From Pedobacter quisquiliarum (GTDB lineage Bacteria > Bacteroidota > Bacteroidia > Sphingobacteriales > Sphingobacteriaceae), in assembly GCF_014642175.1 (NCBI RefSeq), contig NZ_BMIL01000007.1, positions 1-64,000 of the forward strand: a stretch of 64,000 nucleotides of DNA, given 5' to 3'. The notes beneath the pieces were generated by a model. That model was not told where the DNA came from and ran no database searches. It was given only the letters and a program-made list of their open reading frames with translations. Below, piece after piece: positions 1-10,738 of this stretch (position 1 is its first letter; each line of letters begins with the position of its first letter). Made by a program: the position numbers and the translations under genes.

Positions 1-20
1 GGGAGAGTAGGTCGGTGCCA
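1..20 (+). rRNA. rrf: 5S ribosomal RNA, 3' end only
   Basis: The window opens with GGGAGAGTAGGTCGGTGCC, which matches the conserved 3' end of Bacteroidota 5S rRNA (the helix carrying the GGGAGAGTAGGTCG segment). It is followed 10 bases later by a strong rho-independent terminator, as expected at the end of an rRNA operon. Only the last ~20 bases are present, so the exact 3' end (about 18-21) is uncertain. Confidence 0.8.
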
Positions 21-30
21 AATCTTAAAG

Positions 31-61
31 AAAGCCTGTAAGTGAAAACTTGCAGGCTTTT
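31..61 (+). terminator. rRNA operon terminator
   Basis: A 13-bp stem (31-43 with 48-60, one G-T pair) closes a GAAA tetraloop and runs into a short T tract at 58-61. It lies directly behind the 5S end and separates the rRNA operon from maeB. Confidence 0.85.
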
Positions 62-158
62 CTTGTATATACAGGTTTTTGAAATTGCTACATTCCTATA
101 GCAGCTGTGTTTTTATGACTACCTGTCATCCTGCTGCATGTCAATACCTTGAATTTTA

Positions 159-191
159 TTGTGCTTGCCGGATAAAAGAATTGTAACTTTG
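159..191 (+). promoter_or_regulatory. probable maeB promoter (Bacteroidota type)
   Basis: TAACTTTG at 184-191 fits the Bacteroidota -7 consensus TAnnTTTG exactly. A TTG at 159-161 sits 22 bases upstream, slightly further than the usual 19-21, so the -33 element is weaker. The predicted start near 198 gives a leader of about 45 bases before the maeB ATG. Confidence 0.6.
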
Positions 192-241
192 CTCTTTGAC
201 GAAGTATACAATAAGAAGCATTAGTAAAAGAAGGAAGTATA

Positions 242-2533
242 ATGAGTAAAACGAATAAGAAGCAAGATGCATTAGATTATCACGCGCAGGGTAGACCAGG
301 TAAAATTCAGGTTATACCAACCAAACCTACCGCATCACAGAGAGATTTAACTTTAGCATACTCTCCAGGTGTAGCAGAGCCGTGTCTGCGTATTGCTGAT
401 CACACTGAAGATGTTTACAAATATACCGCAAAGGGAAACCTTGTTGCTGTAATCAGTAATGGTACAGCGGTGCTTGGACTTGGAGACATCGGTCCGGAAG
501 CGAGTAAACCCGTTATGGAAGGTAAAGGCCTTCTTTTTAAAATTTTCGCAGATATTGATGTATTCGACCTGGAGTTGAATACCAAGAATATAGATGAGTT
601 CGTAAATATCGTTAAGGCCCTTGAGCCAACTTTCGGTGGTGTAAACCTGGAAGACATTAAGGCACCCGAATGTTTTGAAATTGAACGCAGACTGAAAGAA
701 GTCATGAACATCCCGGTGATGCATGATGATCAGCACGGAACGGCTATCATTTCTGCAGCAGCATTGTTAAACGCTTGCGAGCTACAGGGTAAAAACCTTG
801 AAGACGTTAAGATCGTTGTAAATGGCGCTGGTGCGGCAGCAATCTCCTGCACACGTTTATATGTGTCAATAGGTGCTAAAAAAGAAAACGTGGTGATGCT
901 TGATCGTACAGGTGTGATCCGTGCATCACGCGCCAATCTGGATGCCATTAAAGCTGAATTTGCAACCACACGCGAGATCGATACCCTTGCAGAAGCAATG
1001 GCTGATGCTGATGTATTTATCGGACTTTCATCTGCGGATTGTGTTACGGTTGAGATGTTGAAGTCTATGGCTAAGAATCCTATCGTTTTTGCCATGGCAA
1101 ACCCGAACCCGGAAATCGCTTATGAACTTGCTATCAGCTCACGTGAAGATTTAATTATGGCTACTGGCCGTTCGGATTATCCTAACCAGGTGAACAACGT
1201 ATTGGGTTTCCCGTACATCTTCCGCGGTGCGCTGGATGTTCGAGCAACTACAATTAATGAGGCCATGAAGATCGCGGCAGTACATGCGATTGCAGACTTG
1301 GCTAAGAAATCGGTTCCAGAAGCGGTTAATATGGCTTACAATGCCAAGAACCTGAAGTTTGGAAGTGATTATATCATTCCGAAACCGATGGACTTGCGTT
1401 TGATGACGAACGTTTCTTCCGCAGTTGCGAAAGCAGCGATCGAATCGGGTGTTGCCAGAAAGGTAATTACCGACTGGGATGCTTACAAAGAAGAGTTAAA
1501 AGGCCGTTTAGGTGGTGAAGACGCGATTATGCGTGCGGTAACCAGTCGCGCGAAATCTGCTGCAAAGCGTGTTGTTTTCGCTGAAGCCGATAACTATAAA
1601 ATCTTAAAAGCTGCTCAGATTGTAAAAGAAGAGCACATTGCCATTCCCATTTTATTGGGAAATAAAACGATCATCAGCCAGATCATTGAAGAGCATGCGC
1701 TTGAACTGGATGGGGTAGAGATCATCGATCCAATGCAGGAGCCGGAACGCAGCAAGAAGTTTGCGGATGCATTGTTCAAGAAAAGACAACGTAAAGGCCT
1801 TACACAACTGGATGCAGGGAAGCTGATGCGCGATCGCAACTACTTCGGTGCTTCCATGGTGGAGTTTGGTGAGGCAGATGCCATGATTTCTGGTTTGACC
1901 AAGAATTATGCAAGCACCATTAAGCCGGCGCTTCATGTTATCGGTATTGAAGATGGCGTGAACCGCGTTGCGGGTATGTATATGATGATGACCAAAAAAG
2001 GTCCTGTATTCTTTGGCGATACCACGGTGAACGTTGATCCTACGGTTGAAGAACTTGTAGACCTTACTTTATTGATGAACAGTGCGGTGCGCAAGTTCAA
2101 CATCCAGCCAAGAATCGCTTTATTATCTTACTCTAACTTCGGCTCAAACCGTGGTACCGTGCCTGATAAAGTGAAAAAGGCGGTGAAGATCCTGCATGAA
2201 AAACATCCTGATGTACTGGTAGACGGTGAGATGCAAGGAAACTTCGCCATGAACAATGACTTGTTGAAGGATAACTTCCCATTCAGCAGGTTGGCAGATG
2301 CACCGGCAAATACGCTGGTATTCCCGAATCTGGAGTCTGGAAACATTGCTTACAAGCTTTTACAGGAACTTGGTGGTGCAGAAGCGGTAGGTCCGATTTT
2401 GCTTGGTACGCGTAAGCCGGTGCACATTGTGCAACTGGGTAGCTCTGTAAGAGAGATCGTAAACATGGTAACCATTGCTGTAGTGGATGTACAAGTGAAA
2501 GAGGAAGAAGCAGCAGCAAAACAAAATAACTAA
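242..2533 (+). CDS. maeB: NADP-dependent malic enzyme with C-terminal phosphotransacetylase-like domain
   Basis: This 763-residue protein oxidatively decarboxylates malate to pyruvate, producing NADPH in the cytoplasm. The N-terminal ~420 residues are a malic enzyme: [27 protein letters not shown] (metal/malate region), DDQHGTA and the nucleotide-binding GAGAAAISC are all present. Residues ~430-755 look like a phosphate acetyl/butyryltransferase domain ([44 protein letters not shown]). This two-domain layout and ~760-residue length are usual for bacterial MaeB; the PTA-like part is generally regarded as regulatory (acetyl-CoA sensing), which is family knowledge and not shown here. It starts the run maeB-ruvA-sprA with only 15 bases before ruvA. 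Confidence 0.95.
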   Translation: MSKTNKKQDALDYHAQGRPGKIQVIPTKPTASQRDLTLAYSPGVAEPCLRIADHTEDVYKYTAKGNLVAVISNGTAVLGLGDIGPEASKPVMEGKGLLFKIFADIDVFDLELNTKNIDEFVNIVKALEPTFGGVNLEDIKAPECFEIERRLKEVMNIPVMHDDQHGTAIISAAALLNACELQGKNLEDVKIVVNGAGAAAISCTRLYVSIGAKKENVVMLDRTGVIRASRANLDAIKAEFATTREIDTLAEAMADADVFIGLSSADCVTVEMLKSMAKNPIVFAMANPNPEIAYELAISSREDLIMATGRSDYPNQVNNVLGFPYIFRGALDVRATTINEAMKIAAVHAIADLAKKSVPEAVNMAYNAKNLKFGSDYIIPKPMDLRLMTNVSSAVAKAAIESGVARKVITDWDAYKEELKGRLGGEDAIMRAVTSRAKSAAKRVVFAEADNYKILKAAQIVKEEHIAIPILLGNKTIISQIIEEHALELDGVEIIDPMQEPERSKKFADALFKKRQRKGLTQLDAGKLMRDRNYFGASMVEFGEADAMISGLTKNYASTIKPALHVIGIEDGVNRVAGMYMMMTKKGPVFFGDTTVNVDPTVEELVDLTLLMNSAVRKFNIQPRIALLSYSNFGSNRGTVPDKVKKAVKILHEKHPDVLVDGEMQGNFAMNNDLLKDNFPFSRLADAPANTLVFPNLESGNIAYKLLQELGGAEAVGPILLGTRKPVHIVQLGSSVREIVNMVTIAVVDVQVKEEEAAAKQNN

Positions 2534-2548
2534 AAACAGCAAACGCTC

Positions 2549-3133
2549 ATGTTCGACTATATTGATGGTAAGTTAACGTTCAAATGTCCGGCCTATATTG
2601 TTGTTGAAGCCGGGGGGATCGGTTATCACATCAATATTTCGTTGAACACCTACAGCTTGCTGGCTGATCAGGAACGCTGCAAAGTGTACACCTGGTTACA
2701 TATTAAAGAAGATGCACATACTTTATACGGGTTTGCAGATGAAGGAGAGCGCAGGCTTTTCCTTCATCTGATTTCCGTATCGGGTATTGGTCCAAACACA
2801 GGCCGGATGATGTTGTCATCCATTACGCCCAACGAAATTCAGGCAGCTATCGTAAATGGCGACCTGCCACTTATCCAACGCATAAAGGGCATCGGTGCGA
2901 AATCGGCCCAACGTCTGGTGTTGGAATTACAAGATAAACTTAAGAAAGAAGGTACGGGATCACTGATCGCGGCACCACTGAATACGACAGTCAGAGAAGA
3001 AGCGCTCTCGGCATTGATGATGCTTGGCTTTGCAAAACAACCTGCAGAGAAGGTATTGGATCAGGCCGTGAAGAGTGGCGGCACAGATCTGACAGTTCAA
3101 GAAATGATCAAGATTGCCCTAAAAAACCTATAA
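2549..3133 (+). CDS. ruvA: Holliday junction branch migration complex subunit RuvA
   Basis: RuvA binds four-way DNA junctions as a tetramer and guides the RuvB motor during recombinational repair. At 194 residues it has the standard length. The N-terminal OB-fold (MFDYIDGKLTFKCPAYIVVE) is followed by two helix-hairpin-helix motifs, VSGIGPNTGRMML (~78-90) and IKGIGAKSAQRLVLELQDKL (~113-132). The C-terminal ~50 residues form the UBA-like domain that contacts RuvB. It sits 15 bases after maeB and 12 bases before sprA, suggesting one transcript; the ruvA-sprA neighbourhood recurs in Bacteroidota. Confidence 0.96.
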   Translation: MFDYIDGKLTFKCPAYIVVEAGGIGYHINISLNTYSLLADQERCKVYTWLHIKEDAHTLYGFADEGERRLFLHLISVSGIGPNTGRMMLSSITPNEIQAAIVNGDLPLIQRIKGIGAKSAQRLVLELQDKLKKEGTGSLIAAPLNTTVREEALSALMMLGFAKQPAEKVLDQAVKSGGTDLTVQEMIKIALKNL

Positions 3134-3145
3134 TTATTTACCTTA

Positions 3146-6100
3146 TTGCTATTGAGAAAAACAGCTACCTTAATTTTATTTTTGGTTATTTCTTTTGGCA
3201 TACAACAGGTTTACGCGCAAGTGAGACCTGGAAGAACCAATTCTGATAGCGTAAGGAATTCTTTCGGGATATGGGAAAAGGTACGACTTGGCATTCGGGA
3301 CAGCGTTAAGCAATATAGCCCCTTACCCGGACTCTTTAAACGGGAAGTAGAGTACGACCCCATCAACAAACAATACATCATCAGAAACCGGATTGGCGAT
3401 CGCCTCCTCGGTAATCCACAATACCTTAGCATAGATGAGTACCAACGCTTGATGGACGCGGAAATTAAGGCGCAGCACTGGCGGAGCTTCTCGGATACAG
3501 AAGTCACTGACTACCGCAGGACCGGCATATTGCCACCCCTTACAGTAAACAGCAGAACCTTTGAGCGCTTGTTTGGTGGGAATACCATAGACATCCAGCC
3601 TCGTGGAGAAGCGGAATTTACGGTGCTCGGCCGGGTAAATAAGAACGAAAATCCGCTGTTTAATGAGCGGCAGCGTGTGCAAACCAACTTCGACATCAAC
3701 CAGCGCATTCAAATGGATGTGATCGGTAATATCGGCACGAAGTTGAAGCTAAACATGAATTACAACACGGAAGCACAGTTTGACTTTGAAAACCAGATTA
3801 AACTGGATTATACCGGTGGCGAGGATGACATCATCAAAAAGATAGAAGCCGGTAATGTAAGTCTGCCTTTAAATACCAGCCTGATTACCGGTACGCAGGC
3901 GCTGTTCGGTGTGAAAACACAATTGCAGTTCGGCAAATTGACCGCGACCAGTGTGTTCAGTCAGCAGAAGTCCCAATCGCGGGAGATCCGGATCGCGAAT
4001 GGTGCACAGCAGAACGAGTTCCGGATCAGTGGCGATGCATATGAAGCCAACAAGCACTACTTTCTGGCGCAATACTTCAGGAACAATTACAACAGCGCAC
4101 TGGCGAACCCGCCGACCATCAACTCCGGTGTAAACATCACGAAGATAGAAGTCTGGATTACCAACAAAACGGGTAACACCACAGACTCCAGGGATGTACT
4201 CGGGTTTTTGGACCTGGGGGAAAACAATCCCTATAATACGGCCCTGATTCAGGGCGGTGCAGGCTATTCGGCCGTGCCGTCCGGCTTCATCGCGCCAAAT
4301 TTTCCTCGAGCTTCCAACAATTTGCTGGAAAGACTGCCTGCAGCTGCACGCTTTACCAATTCCAACGAGGTGATATCCTTCTTTCAGGCCAATGGTGCGA
4401 CGGACAACTTCGCGCGGCTGACCTACGCGAGAAAACTTACCGATCGGGAGTACAGCTTCCATCCGCAACTTGGCTACATCTCTTTGAACAATGCTTTGAA
4501 TGCAGATGAGGTGCTGGCAGTGGCTTACCGTTATACTTTCAATGGCGTAGAATATCAGGTGGGGGAGTTCTCGACAGACGTTTCTTTCAATCAGGGGACG
4601 CCCAATGTTTTATATGCCAAGTTGCTGAAGAACGAGACCATTAAAACCAATCTGCCGACTTGGGATCTGATGATGAAGAACATCTATGCCATTGGCGGCT
4701 ACCAGATTTCCCAACAGCAGTTTAAATTAGATATCTTCCGGATTGACGAAAGCTCGGGTATCGAAAGACCCGCCATTACCGAGGGGCAGCGTACGCAGAA
4801 CCGGTTGTGGATAGATCTTACCGGATTGGACCGGCTGAACCCCCAAGATGAGAAGAAACCGGATGGCTTTTTTGATTTCCAGGCGGAGGACCAGCCCTTC
4901 GGCACGAGCAGCAATACTTCTTCTAATGCTTCACTGTCTGGCTTCGCCATGCAGAGCCGAAAAGGTTACATTACCATTGATCCTTTAAACGGCAGGATTA
5001 TCTTTCCGGTTGTTGAGCCCTTTGGACGTGATCTGGCGGCACAGTTCAGTCCTGCGGAGGCTTTGCTTGCTGCGAAATACACCTATCCCGCATTGTATGA
5101 CTCGACACAAGTAGTTGCCCGACAGCTGTTCACCAAGCAGAACCGCTATGTCCTAAAAGGTAATTACCAGAGCGAGGTGTCGTCAGACTTCAGTCTGAAT
5201 TCCATAAACGTACCGGAAGGTTCTGTACGGGTTTTCGCTGGGAATATTCCTTTGCAGGAAGGGAACGACTTCACCGTGGATTACATGGCTGGGCGGGTGA
5301 AGATCCTGAATACGGCAATACTGAGTTCCGGGCAGCCAATACGGATCACGACGGAGAACAATGAGCTTTTTGGTCTGCAGCAACGATCGCTGTTTGGCAC
5401 ACGCTTCGACTACCGGGCGAACAACAAACTAAACCTTGGTGCTACCATTATGAACCTTTCAGAAAAGCCGCTGACGGCTAAGGTGAACTATGGCGAGGAG
5501 CCGATCAATAATACCATGTGGGGCATGGACTTTAATTACAGCAGTCCGTCCCGCTTTTTGACGCGCATGGTGGATAAGCTGCCATTCATTTCTACGAAAG
5601 CCCCTTCGGCGGTAACGTTTTTAGGTGAATTTGCGCAGTTAATTCCGGGGCACCCGAAGGCGTTGAATGCGAATGGCCGAAAAGGTGGAACCAGTTACCT
5701 GGACGACTTTGAAGCTGCGCGTTCGGTGATTGACTTGAAAAGTGCTTTGGCATGGCAGCTTTCGGGTACGCCGCAGTTGTTTCCGGAAGCACAGCTGGTC
5801 GACGACTTAGGTTATGGTTACAACAGGGCTAAGGTTGCTTTTTACAATATTGATCCCAGTTTCTACAATCGGGATGGTGCTAATATTCCGGCGAACATCC
5901 GGACGGACCGCAATGAACTTTCCAATCACTATGTGCGGGAAATTATAGAACAGGAAGTGTTCCCTTTTAAAGAGACGCTGACCGGACTTGCGGTGAATTT
6001 ACCGACACTCGATGTGGCGTTCTATCCAAATCTGCGTGGACCTTACAACTATGCACCAACAGGCTTCGGTGCTGATGGTCGCCTGAACAATCCGCGTTCA

Positions 6101-9100
6101 CGTTGGGGCGGTTTATTCCGTAAAATTGAGAGTAATGACTTTGAATCTTTGAACATCGAATACCTGGAGCTTTGGATGATGGACCCCAACATCTACAAGC
6201 CGAACAATACGAATGCTGGTGATTTGTACTTCAATCTGGGGAACATCTCGGAGGACATCTTGAAAGACGGACGTAAGTCGCTGGAGAACGGTCTGCCGGC
6301 GGACAATGATCCGAGTAAGTTCGATGAAACCAGGTGGGGCAGGGTGCCAAAACTTCAACCGGTGGTACAGGCGTTTGATAACAATCCGGATGCGCGGCGA
6401 GCACAGGATGTGGGCCTGGACGGCTTGTCTGACCTGCAGGAGCAGCAGAAGTTCAATGCGGCGCTGGACCAGATTAAAGCACAGCTGAATCCGGACGCTG
6501 CCTTGGCCATGACTGCAGATCCATCATCGGACAACTTCACCTTTTATCGCGGACCGGCACTGGATCAGGCGCGCGCCGGCATATTGAAGCGTTATGAAAA
6601 TTATAACGGGCCAGAAGGCAATTCAAAGACCGCACAGCAGGCTATGGCTGATTTGGGATTGGAGAATGCAGCATCTACATCTTTACCGGATGGCGAAGAT
6701 GTGAACAGGGATAACAACATGACGCAGTCGGACGAGTACTTTCAGTACAAAGTTTCGATGCGCCCTGCAGATCTTGAGGTCGGCCGGAACTACATAACCG
6801 ATAAAGTCGTGTCACAGGTAAAGCTTGCAAATGGTCAGACGCAGCCGGTGACCTGGTACCAGGTTCGCATACCCTTGGCGAACTACGAGCAAAAGGTTGG
6901 GAACATACAGGACTTTAAGTCGATTCGCTTCATCCGGATGTTCCTGACGAATTTCGCAGATACGGCGGTTTTACGATTTGCGAGGATACAGCTGGTGCGC
7001 GGCGATTGGCGGCAGTACAATGCGAACAATACGGCAGCGGAGTTGATTGTAGATCCTGCGCTGGTACCTGCTGCACCGGATAACTCCAGTGTTGAGCTGG
7101 CAACGGTAAACATAGAGGAGAATGGAAAAAGATCGCCCATTCCGTATGTTGTGCCGCCAGGCATCGAGCGGGAGCGGGACTATAGTAATTATCGTGGTGA
7201 CACCCGTCAGAATGAACAATCGTTGTCGTTCATCGTGCGTAACCTGCGTGATGGTTATGGGCGCGCAACTTTCAAGACCGGTACCAATGACTTCAGGTCT
7301 TACAAAAGACTGGAGATGTATGTGCACATGGAAGCCCTTGGCAGCAGGGTGCTGAACGATCTTGATGTAAGCGCATTCATTATGCTGGGGACCGACAACC
7401 AGGATAACTACTACGAATATACCAAGCCGTTGTATGTGACGCAGCCGAACACCAGTGATCCAAACGCCATCTGGCCGGACCGGAACAAGATAGACATTGA
7501 GCTGGAGCTGTTTCAGAGGGCAAAGATCGCCCGGAACAATGCCGTGCTGCCCAATGGGCAGGCATGGCCGATTAACATTCCTTATGATTACACCGATGGC
7601 AATAGTACGATTACGGTGAAAGGGCAGCCAGACATGAGCAAGGTGCGGCTGTACATGTTAGGGCTGAAAAATCCATTGCGAAATCCGGACCTGCGACAAG
7701 GGGATGATGGGCTGGAGAAGGATGCCGAGATCTGGTTCAATGAACTGCGACTAACCGAGTTTGATGAACGGGGTGGCTGGGCAGCAACGGCTGGCATGTC
7801 GGCGAAGCTTGCTGATTTCGGCGACATTCAGATCTCTGCGAGTAAATCGACCATCGGCTTTGGATCTATTGAAAAGAGAGTTTCTGAGCGGAACAGGGCA
7901 GATCACACGTTTTTTGATGTATCCTCTAATCTGGAGCTTGGAAGGTTTTTCCCGCGGAAAAGCGGTTTGGTGATACCGATGTTTGTAAGTTCCTCTGCGC
8001 AGATCAGTACGCCGCAGTATGATCCAAGGACGCCAGACATTGAACTTAAAAATGCACTTGATGGTGCTTCAAAGGCGGAGAAAAAGAACATCCTGAACTA
8101 TGCACAGGATTATACGACCAGGAACAGCATTAATTTTAACAACATACATAAGGAACGTACCGATCCCGAGCAGAAAGTGCGGCTATGGGACATTGAGAAC
8201 TTTAATCTGAGTTATGCTTATACGCGGTATTACCATCGTGATTTCATCAATGAGCAGAACATTCAGCAGAGTTACCGCGCATCTTTAGCGTACCGGTATG
8301 CCGCACCGGCAAGGTCTTACCAGCCGTTTGAGAAGCTGATTAAGTCGAACACGCTGGCCTTATTGCGGGACATCAACTTCAGCCTGCTGCCAAGCGCCAT
8401 CAATTTCAGGATTGATTTCGACCGTTACTATTCAGAGAACAGCCTGCGGAACAATGATCCCGGGAATTCCATTCCGATCAATACGACTTACAACAAGAAC
8501 TTTCTGGTAACGCGTGTCTACGGCATTTCCTGGAACCTGACGCGTTCTTTGACGCTGGACTTTGATGCGACGAATTACTCCATTATCGATGAACCGGACG
8601 GGCGGATCAATGGACTGAAAACGGATACGCTATGGCAGAACCTGAAGCGCCTTGGCAGAACCACGGATTACAATCACGACCTGAACATTACGTACAATGT
8701 GCCGATCAACAAGATTCCCGGCTTGAACTGGATCAATGTGGCTACCCGCTACGGCACGAACTTTAACTGGCAGACAGAACCACTTTCGACCTTGCGCGAC
8801 CCGAACGTAAATCTTGGTAACACGATACAGAACTCGCGGAACATTCAGGTTAATCCAACTTTAAACTTGAATGCTCTGTATAACAAGTTTGGCTTCATCA
8901 AGCGCTTAAGTGCAGCAAAAGAAGCTTCCGCGGGACGATTCTTCATTGGTTTATTGACCAGCGTGAAGACGGTGAATGCTGCATTTACCCAGACCAAGGG
9001 TACGTTCCTGCCGGGCTATTTACCGGAATCTGACTACCTGGGGATGGATGATGTGACGGGTGCACCTGGCCTGGGCTTTGTATTTGGCAGTCAGCGTGAC

Positions 9101-10285
9101 CTGCGCGCCAGCGCTTTAGCAAGAGGATGGCTGACCAATGATACGCTGCAGTCGCAATTGTACGTGAACACCCTTCGGGAGGACCTCAGCTTGACGAGCA
9201 CCGTTGAACCTTTACGCGATTTGAGGATTACGCTCACGGCCAACCGCAACAGAACGATGAACTTCTCCAGCAACTTCCGTTACAGTAACGAACGTGGTGG
9301 CTTTGAGAATTTGAGTCCATATACCACAGGGGACTATAACATCTCTTTCATCTCGCTGAAAACCGCGTTCTCGGATAAGAATGGCAGTACAACTTCCGGA
9401 TTGTACAGGCAGTTTATGGCGAACCGAGCGGTTGTTTCGCAACGACTGGGTGCGCAGAACGGGAACTCCAATGGCAGCAATGGTGTATTTGCAGATGGCT
9501 ATAATGAGCAGGCGCAGGATGTGCTGGTAGCTGCTTTTGTGGCGGCATATACCGGGAAAGATGCATCCGCCGTGCGCCTGAAAGGTTTTCCAAAGATCCC
9601 ATTACCAAACTGGCGGATCAATTACGGTGGCCTGTCCAGACTGGGCTTTATGCAGGAGACCTTCAAATCGATCGACATCAGGCATTCTTACCGCGCAACT
9701 TACGCAGTGAACAACTTCAACTCGCTGCAGCAGTATCAGGAAATCGGTGGCAGCGTGAGCAGCAGGGATTTGAACAACAACTTCCTGCCGGCATTGCAGT
9801 ACAGCCAGGTGACCATCACGGAACAATTTGCGCCACTGATCGGGGTGGATACCCGCCTGAAGAACAATCTGACGGCGAACTTTGAGATTGGGAAGAACCG
9901 CTTGCTAGGTTTGAGCCTAGGCAACAATCAACTGGCACAGTTGTCGGAAAACAACATGGTTTTTGGACTCGGCTATCGGACCAACCGCTTCAGATTTCCA
10001 TTCGGATTATTTCAGCAGGTGCGGATGGACAATACAATGGACATCAAACTTGATGTTGCCGTACGGGATAATAAGACGGTGATTTACCGGGGTGATGTGG
10101 ATGTGGCAGAAGTTTCATCGGGTGCGAAAAACATCGCCCTGCGCCCAAGTGTGGATTACATGTTGAATCAGCGATTAAATGTGCGCTTGTTTTATGATTC
10201 GAACATCACTAAACCATATACCTCTTTGAGTTATAATACCGCTTACAGCAACTTCGGTTTCAGCCTTCGCGTAACGCTAAACTAG
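3146..10285 (+). CDS. sprA: cell surface protein SprA, type IX secretion outer-membrane translocon
   Basis: SprA (Sov in Porphyromonas) is the giant outer-membrane barrel through which the type IX secretion system exports proteins; it is needed for gliding in Flavobacterium. The 2379-residue length matches the family (~2300-2500). The N-terminus is a signal peptide (MLLRKTATLILFLVISFG ending in VYAQ). The body is rich in Asn, Tyr and alternating beta-strand patterns, with the conserved segment NGRKGGTSYLDDFEAARSVI near residue 845, and the protein ends in a strand-like NTAYSNFGFSLRVTLN. No ATG is near the signal peptide: the usable starts are TTG at 3146 or TTG at 3152. It lies 12 bases after ruvA with no terminator between. 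Confidence 0.95.
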   Translation: MLLRKTATLILFLVISFGIQQVYAQVRPGRTNSDSVRNSFGIWEKVRLGIRDSVKQYSPLPGLFKREVEYDPINKQYIIRNRIGDRLLGNPQYLSIDEYQRLMDAEIKAQHWRSFSDTEVTDYRRTGILPPLTVNSRTFERLFGGNTIDIQPRGEAEFTVLGRVNKNENPLFNERQRVQTNFDINQRIQMDVIGNIGTKLKLNMNYNTEAQFDFENQIKLDYTGGEDDIIKKIEAGNVSLPLNTSLITGTQALFGVKTQLQFGKLTATSVFSQQKSQSREIRIANGAQQNEFRISGDAYEANKHYFLAQYFRNNYNSALANPPTINSGVNITKIEVWITNKTGNTTDSRDVLGFLDLGENNPYNTALIQGGAGYSAVPSGFIAPNFPRASNNLLERLPAAARFTNSNEVISFFQANGATDNFARLTYARKLTDREYSFHPQLGYISLNNALNADEVLAVAYRYTFNGVEYQVGEFSTDVSFNQGTPNVLYAKLLKNETIKTNLPTWDLMMKNIYAIGGYQISQQQFKLDIFRIDESSGIERPAITEGQRTQNRLWIDLTGLDRLNPQDEKKPDGFFDFQAEDQPFGTSSNTSSNASLSGFAMQSRKGYITIDPLNGRIIFPVVEPFGRDLAAQFSPAEALLAAKYTYPALYDSTQVVARQLFTKQNRYVLKGNYQSEVSSDFSLNSINVPEGSVRVFAGNIPLQEGNDFTVDYMAGRVKILNTAILSSGQPIRITTENNELFGLQQRSLFGTRFDYRANNKLNLGATIMNLSEKPLTAKVNYGEEPINNTMWGMDFNYSSPSRFLTRMVDKLPFISTKAPSAVTFLGEFAQLIPGHPKALNANGRKGGTSYLDDFEAARSVIDLKSALAWQLSGTPQLFPEAQLVDDLGYGYNRAKVAFYNIDPSFYNRDGANIPANIRTDRNELSNHYVREIIEQEVFPFKETLTGLAVNLPTLDVAFYPNLRGPYNYAPTGFGADGRLNNPRSRWGGLFRKIESNDFESLNIEYLELWMMDPNIYKPNNTNAGDLYFNLGNISEDILKDGRKSLENGLPADNDPSKFDETRWGRVPKLQPVVQAFDNNPDARRAQDVGLDGLSDLQEQQKFNAALDQIKAQLNPDAALAMTADPSSDNFTFYRGPALDQARAGILKRYENYNGPEGNSKTAQQAMADLGLENAASTSLPDGEDVNRDNNMTQSDEYFQYKVSMRPADLEVGRNYITDKVVSQVKLANGQTQPVTWYQVRIPLANYEQKVGNIQDFKSIRFIRMFLTNFADTAVLRFARIQLVRGDWRQYNANNTAAELIVDPALVPAAPDNSSVELATVNIEENGKRSPIPYVVPPGIERERDYSNYRGDTRQNEQSLSFIVRNLRDGYGRATFKTGTNDFRSYKRLEMYVHMEALGSRVLNDLDVSAFIMLGTDNQDNYYEYTKPLYVTQPNTSDPNAIWPDRNKIDIELELFQRAKIARNNAVLPNGQAWPINIPYDYTDGNSTITVKGQPDMSKVRLYMLGLKNPLRNPDLRQGDDGLEKDAEIWFNELRLTEFDERGGWAATAGMSAKLADFGDIQISASKSTIGFGSIEKRVSERNRADHTFFDVSSNLELGRFFPRKSGLVIPMFVSSSAQISTPQYDPRTPDIELKNALDGASKAEKKNILNYAQDYTTRNSINFNNIHKERTDPEQKVRLWDIENFNLSYAYTRYYHRDFINEQNIQQSYRASLAYRYAAPARSYQPFEKLIKSNTLALLRDINFSLLPSAINFRIDFDRYYSENSLRNNDPGNSIPINTTYNKNFLVTRVYGISWNLTRSLTLDFDATNYSIIDEPDGRINGLKTDTLWQNLKRLGRTTDYNHDLNITYNVPINKIPGLNWINVATRYGTNFNWQTEPLSTLRDPNVNLGNTIQNSRNIQVNPTLNLNALYNKFGFIKRLSAAKEASAGRFFIGLLTSVKTVNAAFTQTKGTFLPGYLPESDYLGMDDVTGAPGLGFVFGSQRDLRASALARGWLTNDTLQSQLYVNTLREDLSLTSTVEPLRDLRITLTANRNRTMNFSSNFRYSNERGGFENLSPYTTGDYNISFISLKTAFSDKNGSTTSGLYRQFMANRAVVSQRLGAQNGNSNGSNGVFADGYNEQAQDVLVAAFVAAYTGKDASAVRLKGFPKIPLPNWRINYGGLSRLGFMQETFKSIDIRHSYRATYAVNNFNSLQQYQEIGGSVSSRDLNNNFLPALQYSQVTITEQFAPLIGVDTRLKNNLTANFEIGKNRLLGLSLGNNQLAQLSENNMVFGLGYRTNRFRFPFGLFQQVRMDNTMDIKLDVAVRDNKTVIYRGDVDVAEVSSGAKNIALRPSVDYMLNQRLNVRLFYDSNITKPYTSLSYNTAYSNFGFSLRVTLN

Positions 10286-10306
10286 CATTTGCGGCACGAA
10301 TTAACA

Positions 10307-10337
10307 TTTGCATAAAGGACCAGATTAATTACCTTTG
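10307..10337 (+). promoter_or_regulatory. gcvH promoter (Bacteroidota type)
   Basis: TTTG at 10307-10310, exactly 19 bases, then TACCTTTG at 10330-10337 is a textbook Bacteroidota housekeeping promoter. Transcription should begin around 10344, about 10 bases before the gcvH ATG. It shows that gcvH does not depend on read-through from sprA. Confidence 0.8.
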
Positions 10338-10354
10338 AAAAAAACTAATACGAT

Positions 10355-10735
10355 ATGAATTTTCCAGCAGAGTTGAAATACACGAAAGACCACGAATGGG
10401 TTAAGGTTGATGGTGATCAGGCCATTATTGGGATCACGGATTTCGCACAGCGTGAGCTTGGCGACATTGTTTATGTTGACATCAATACCGTTGGTGATGA
10501 AGTTGCTGCAGATGATGTTTTCGGAACAGTAGAAGCTGTTAAAACGGTGTCTGATCTTTTCATGCCGGTTACCGGAACAATTCTGGAGACCAATCCTGCT
10601 TTAAATGATAACCCGGAGCTTGTTAATACAGATGCTTACGGTGAAGGCTGGATGGTTAAAGTTACCCTTTCGAACCCTGCAGATCTTGACGGTTTATTAG
10701 ATGCTGAAGCTTACCAGGCACTAATCGGCGCTTAA
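10355..10735 (+). CDS. gcvH: glycine cleavage system H protein
   Basis: GcvH carries the lipoyl arm that shuttles the aminomethyl group between the P, T and L proteins of the glycine cleavage system in the cytoplasm. The 126-residue length is typical. The segment [17 protein letters not shown] holds the lipoylated lysine at K63, and the N-terminal [12 protein letters not shown] and [18 protein letters not shown] are family signatures. The other glycine cleavage genes are not in this window. It has its own promoter and is followed after 3 bases by a VanZ-like gene. Confidence 0.97.
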   Translation: MNFPAELKYTKDHEWVKVDGDQAIIGITDFAQRELGDIVYVDINTVGDEVAADDVFGTVEAVKTVSDLFMPVTGTILETNPALNDNPELVNTDAYGEGWMVKVTLSNPADLDGLLDAEAYQALIGA

Positions 10736-10738
10736 TAC

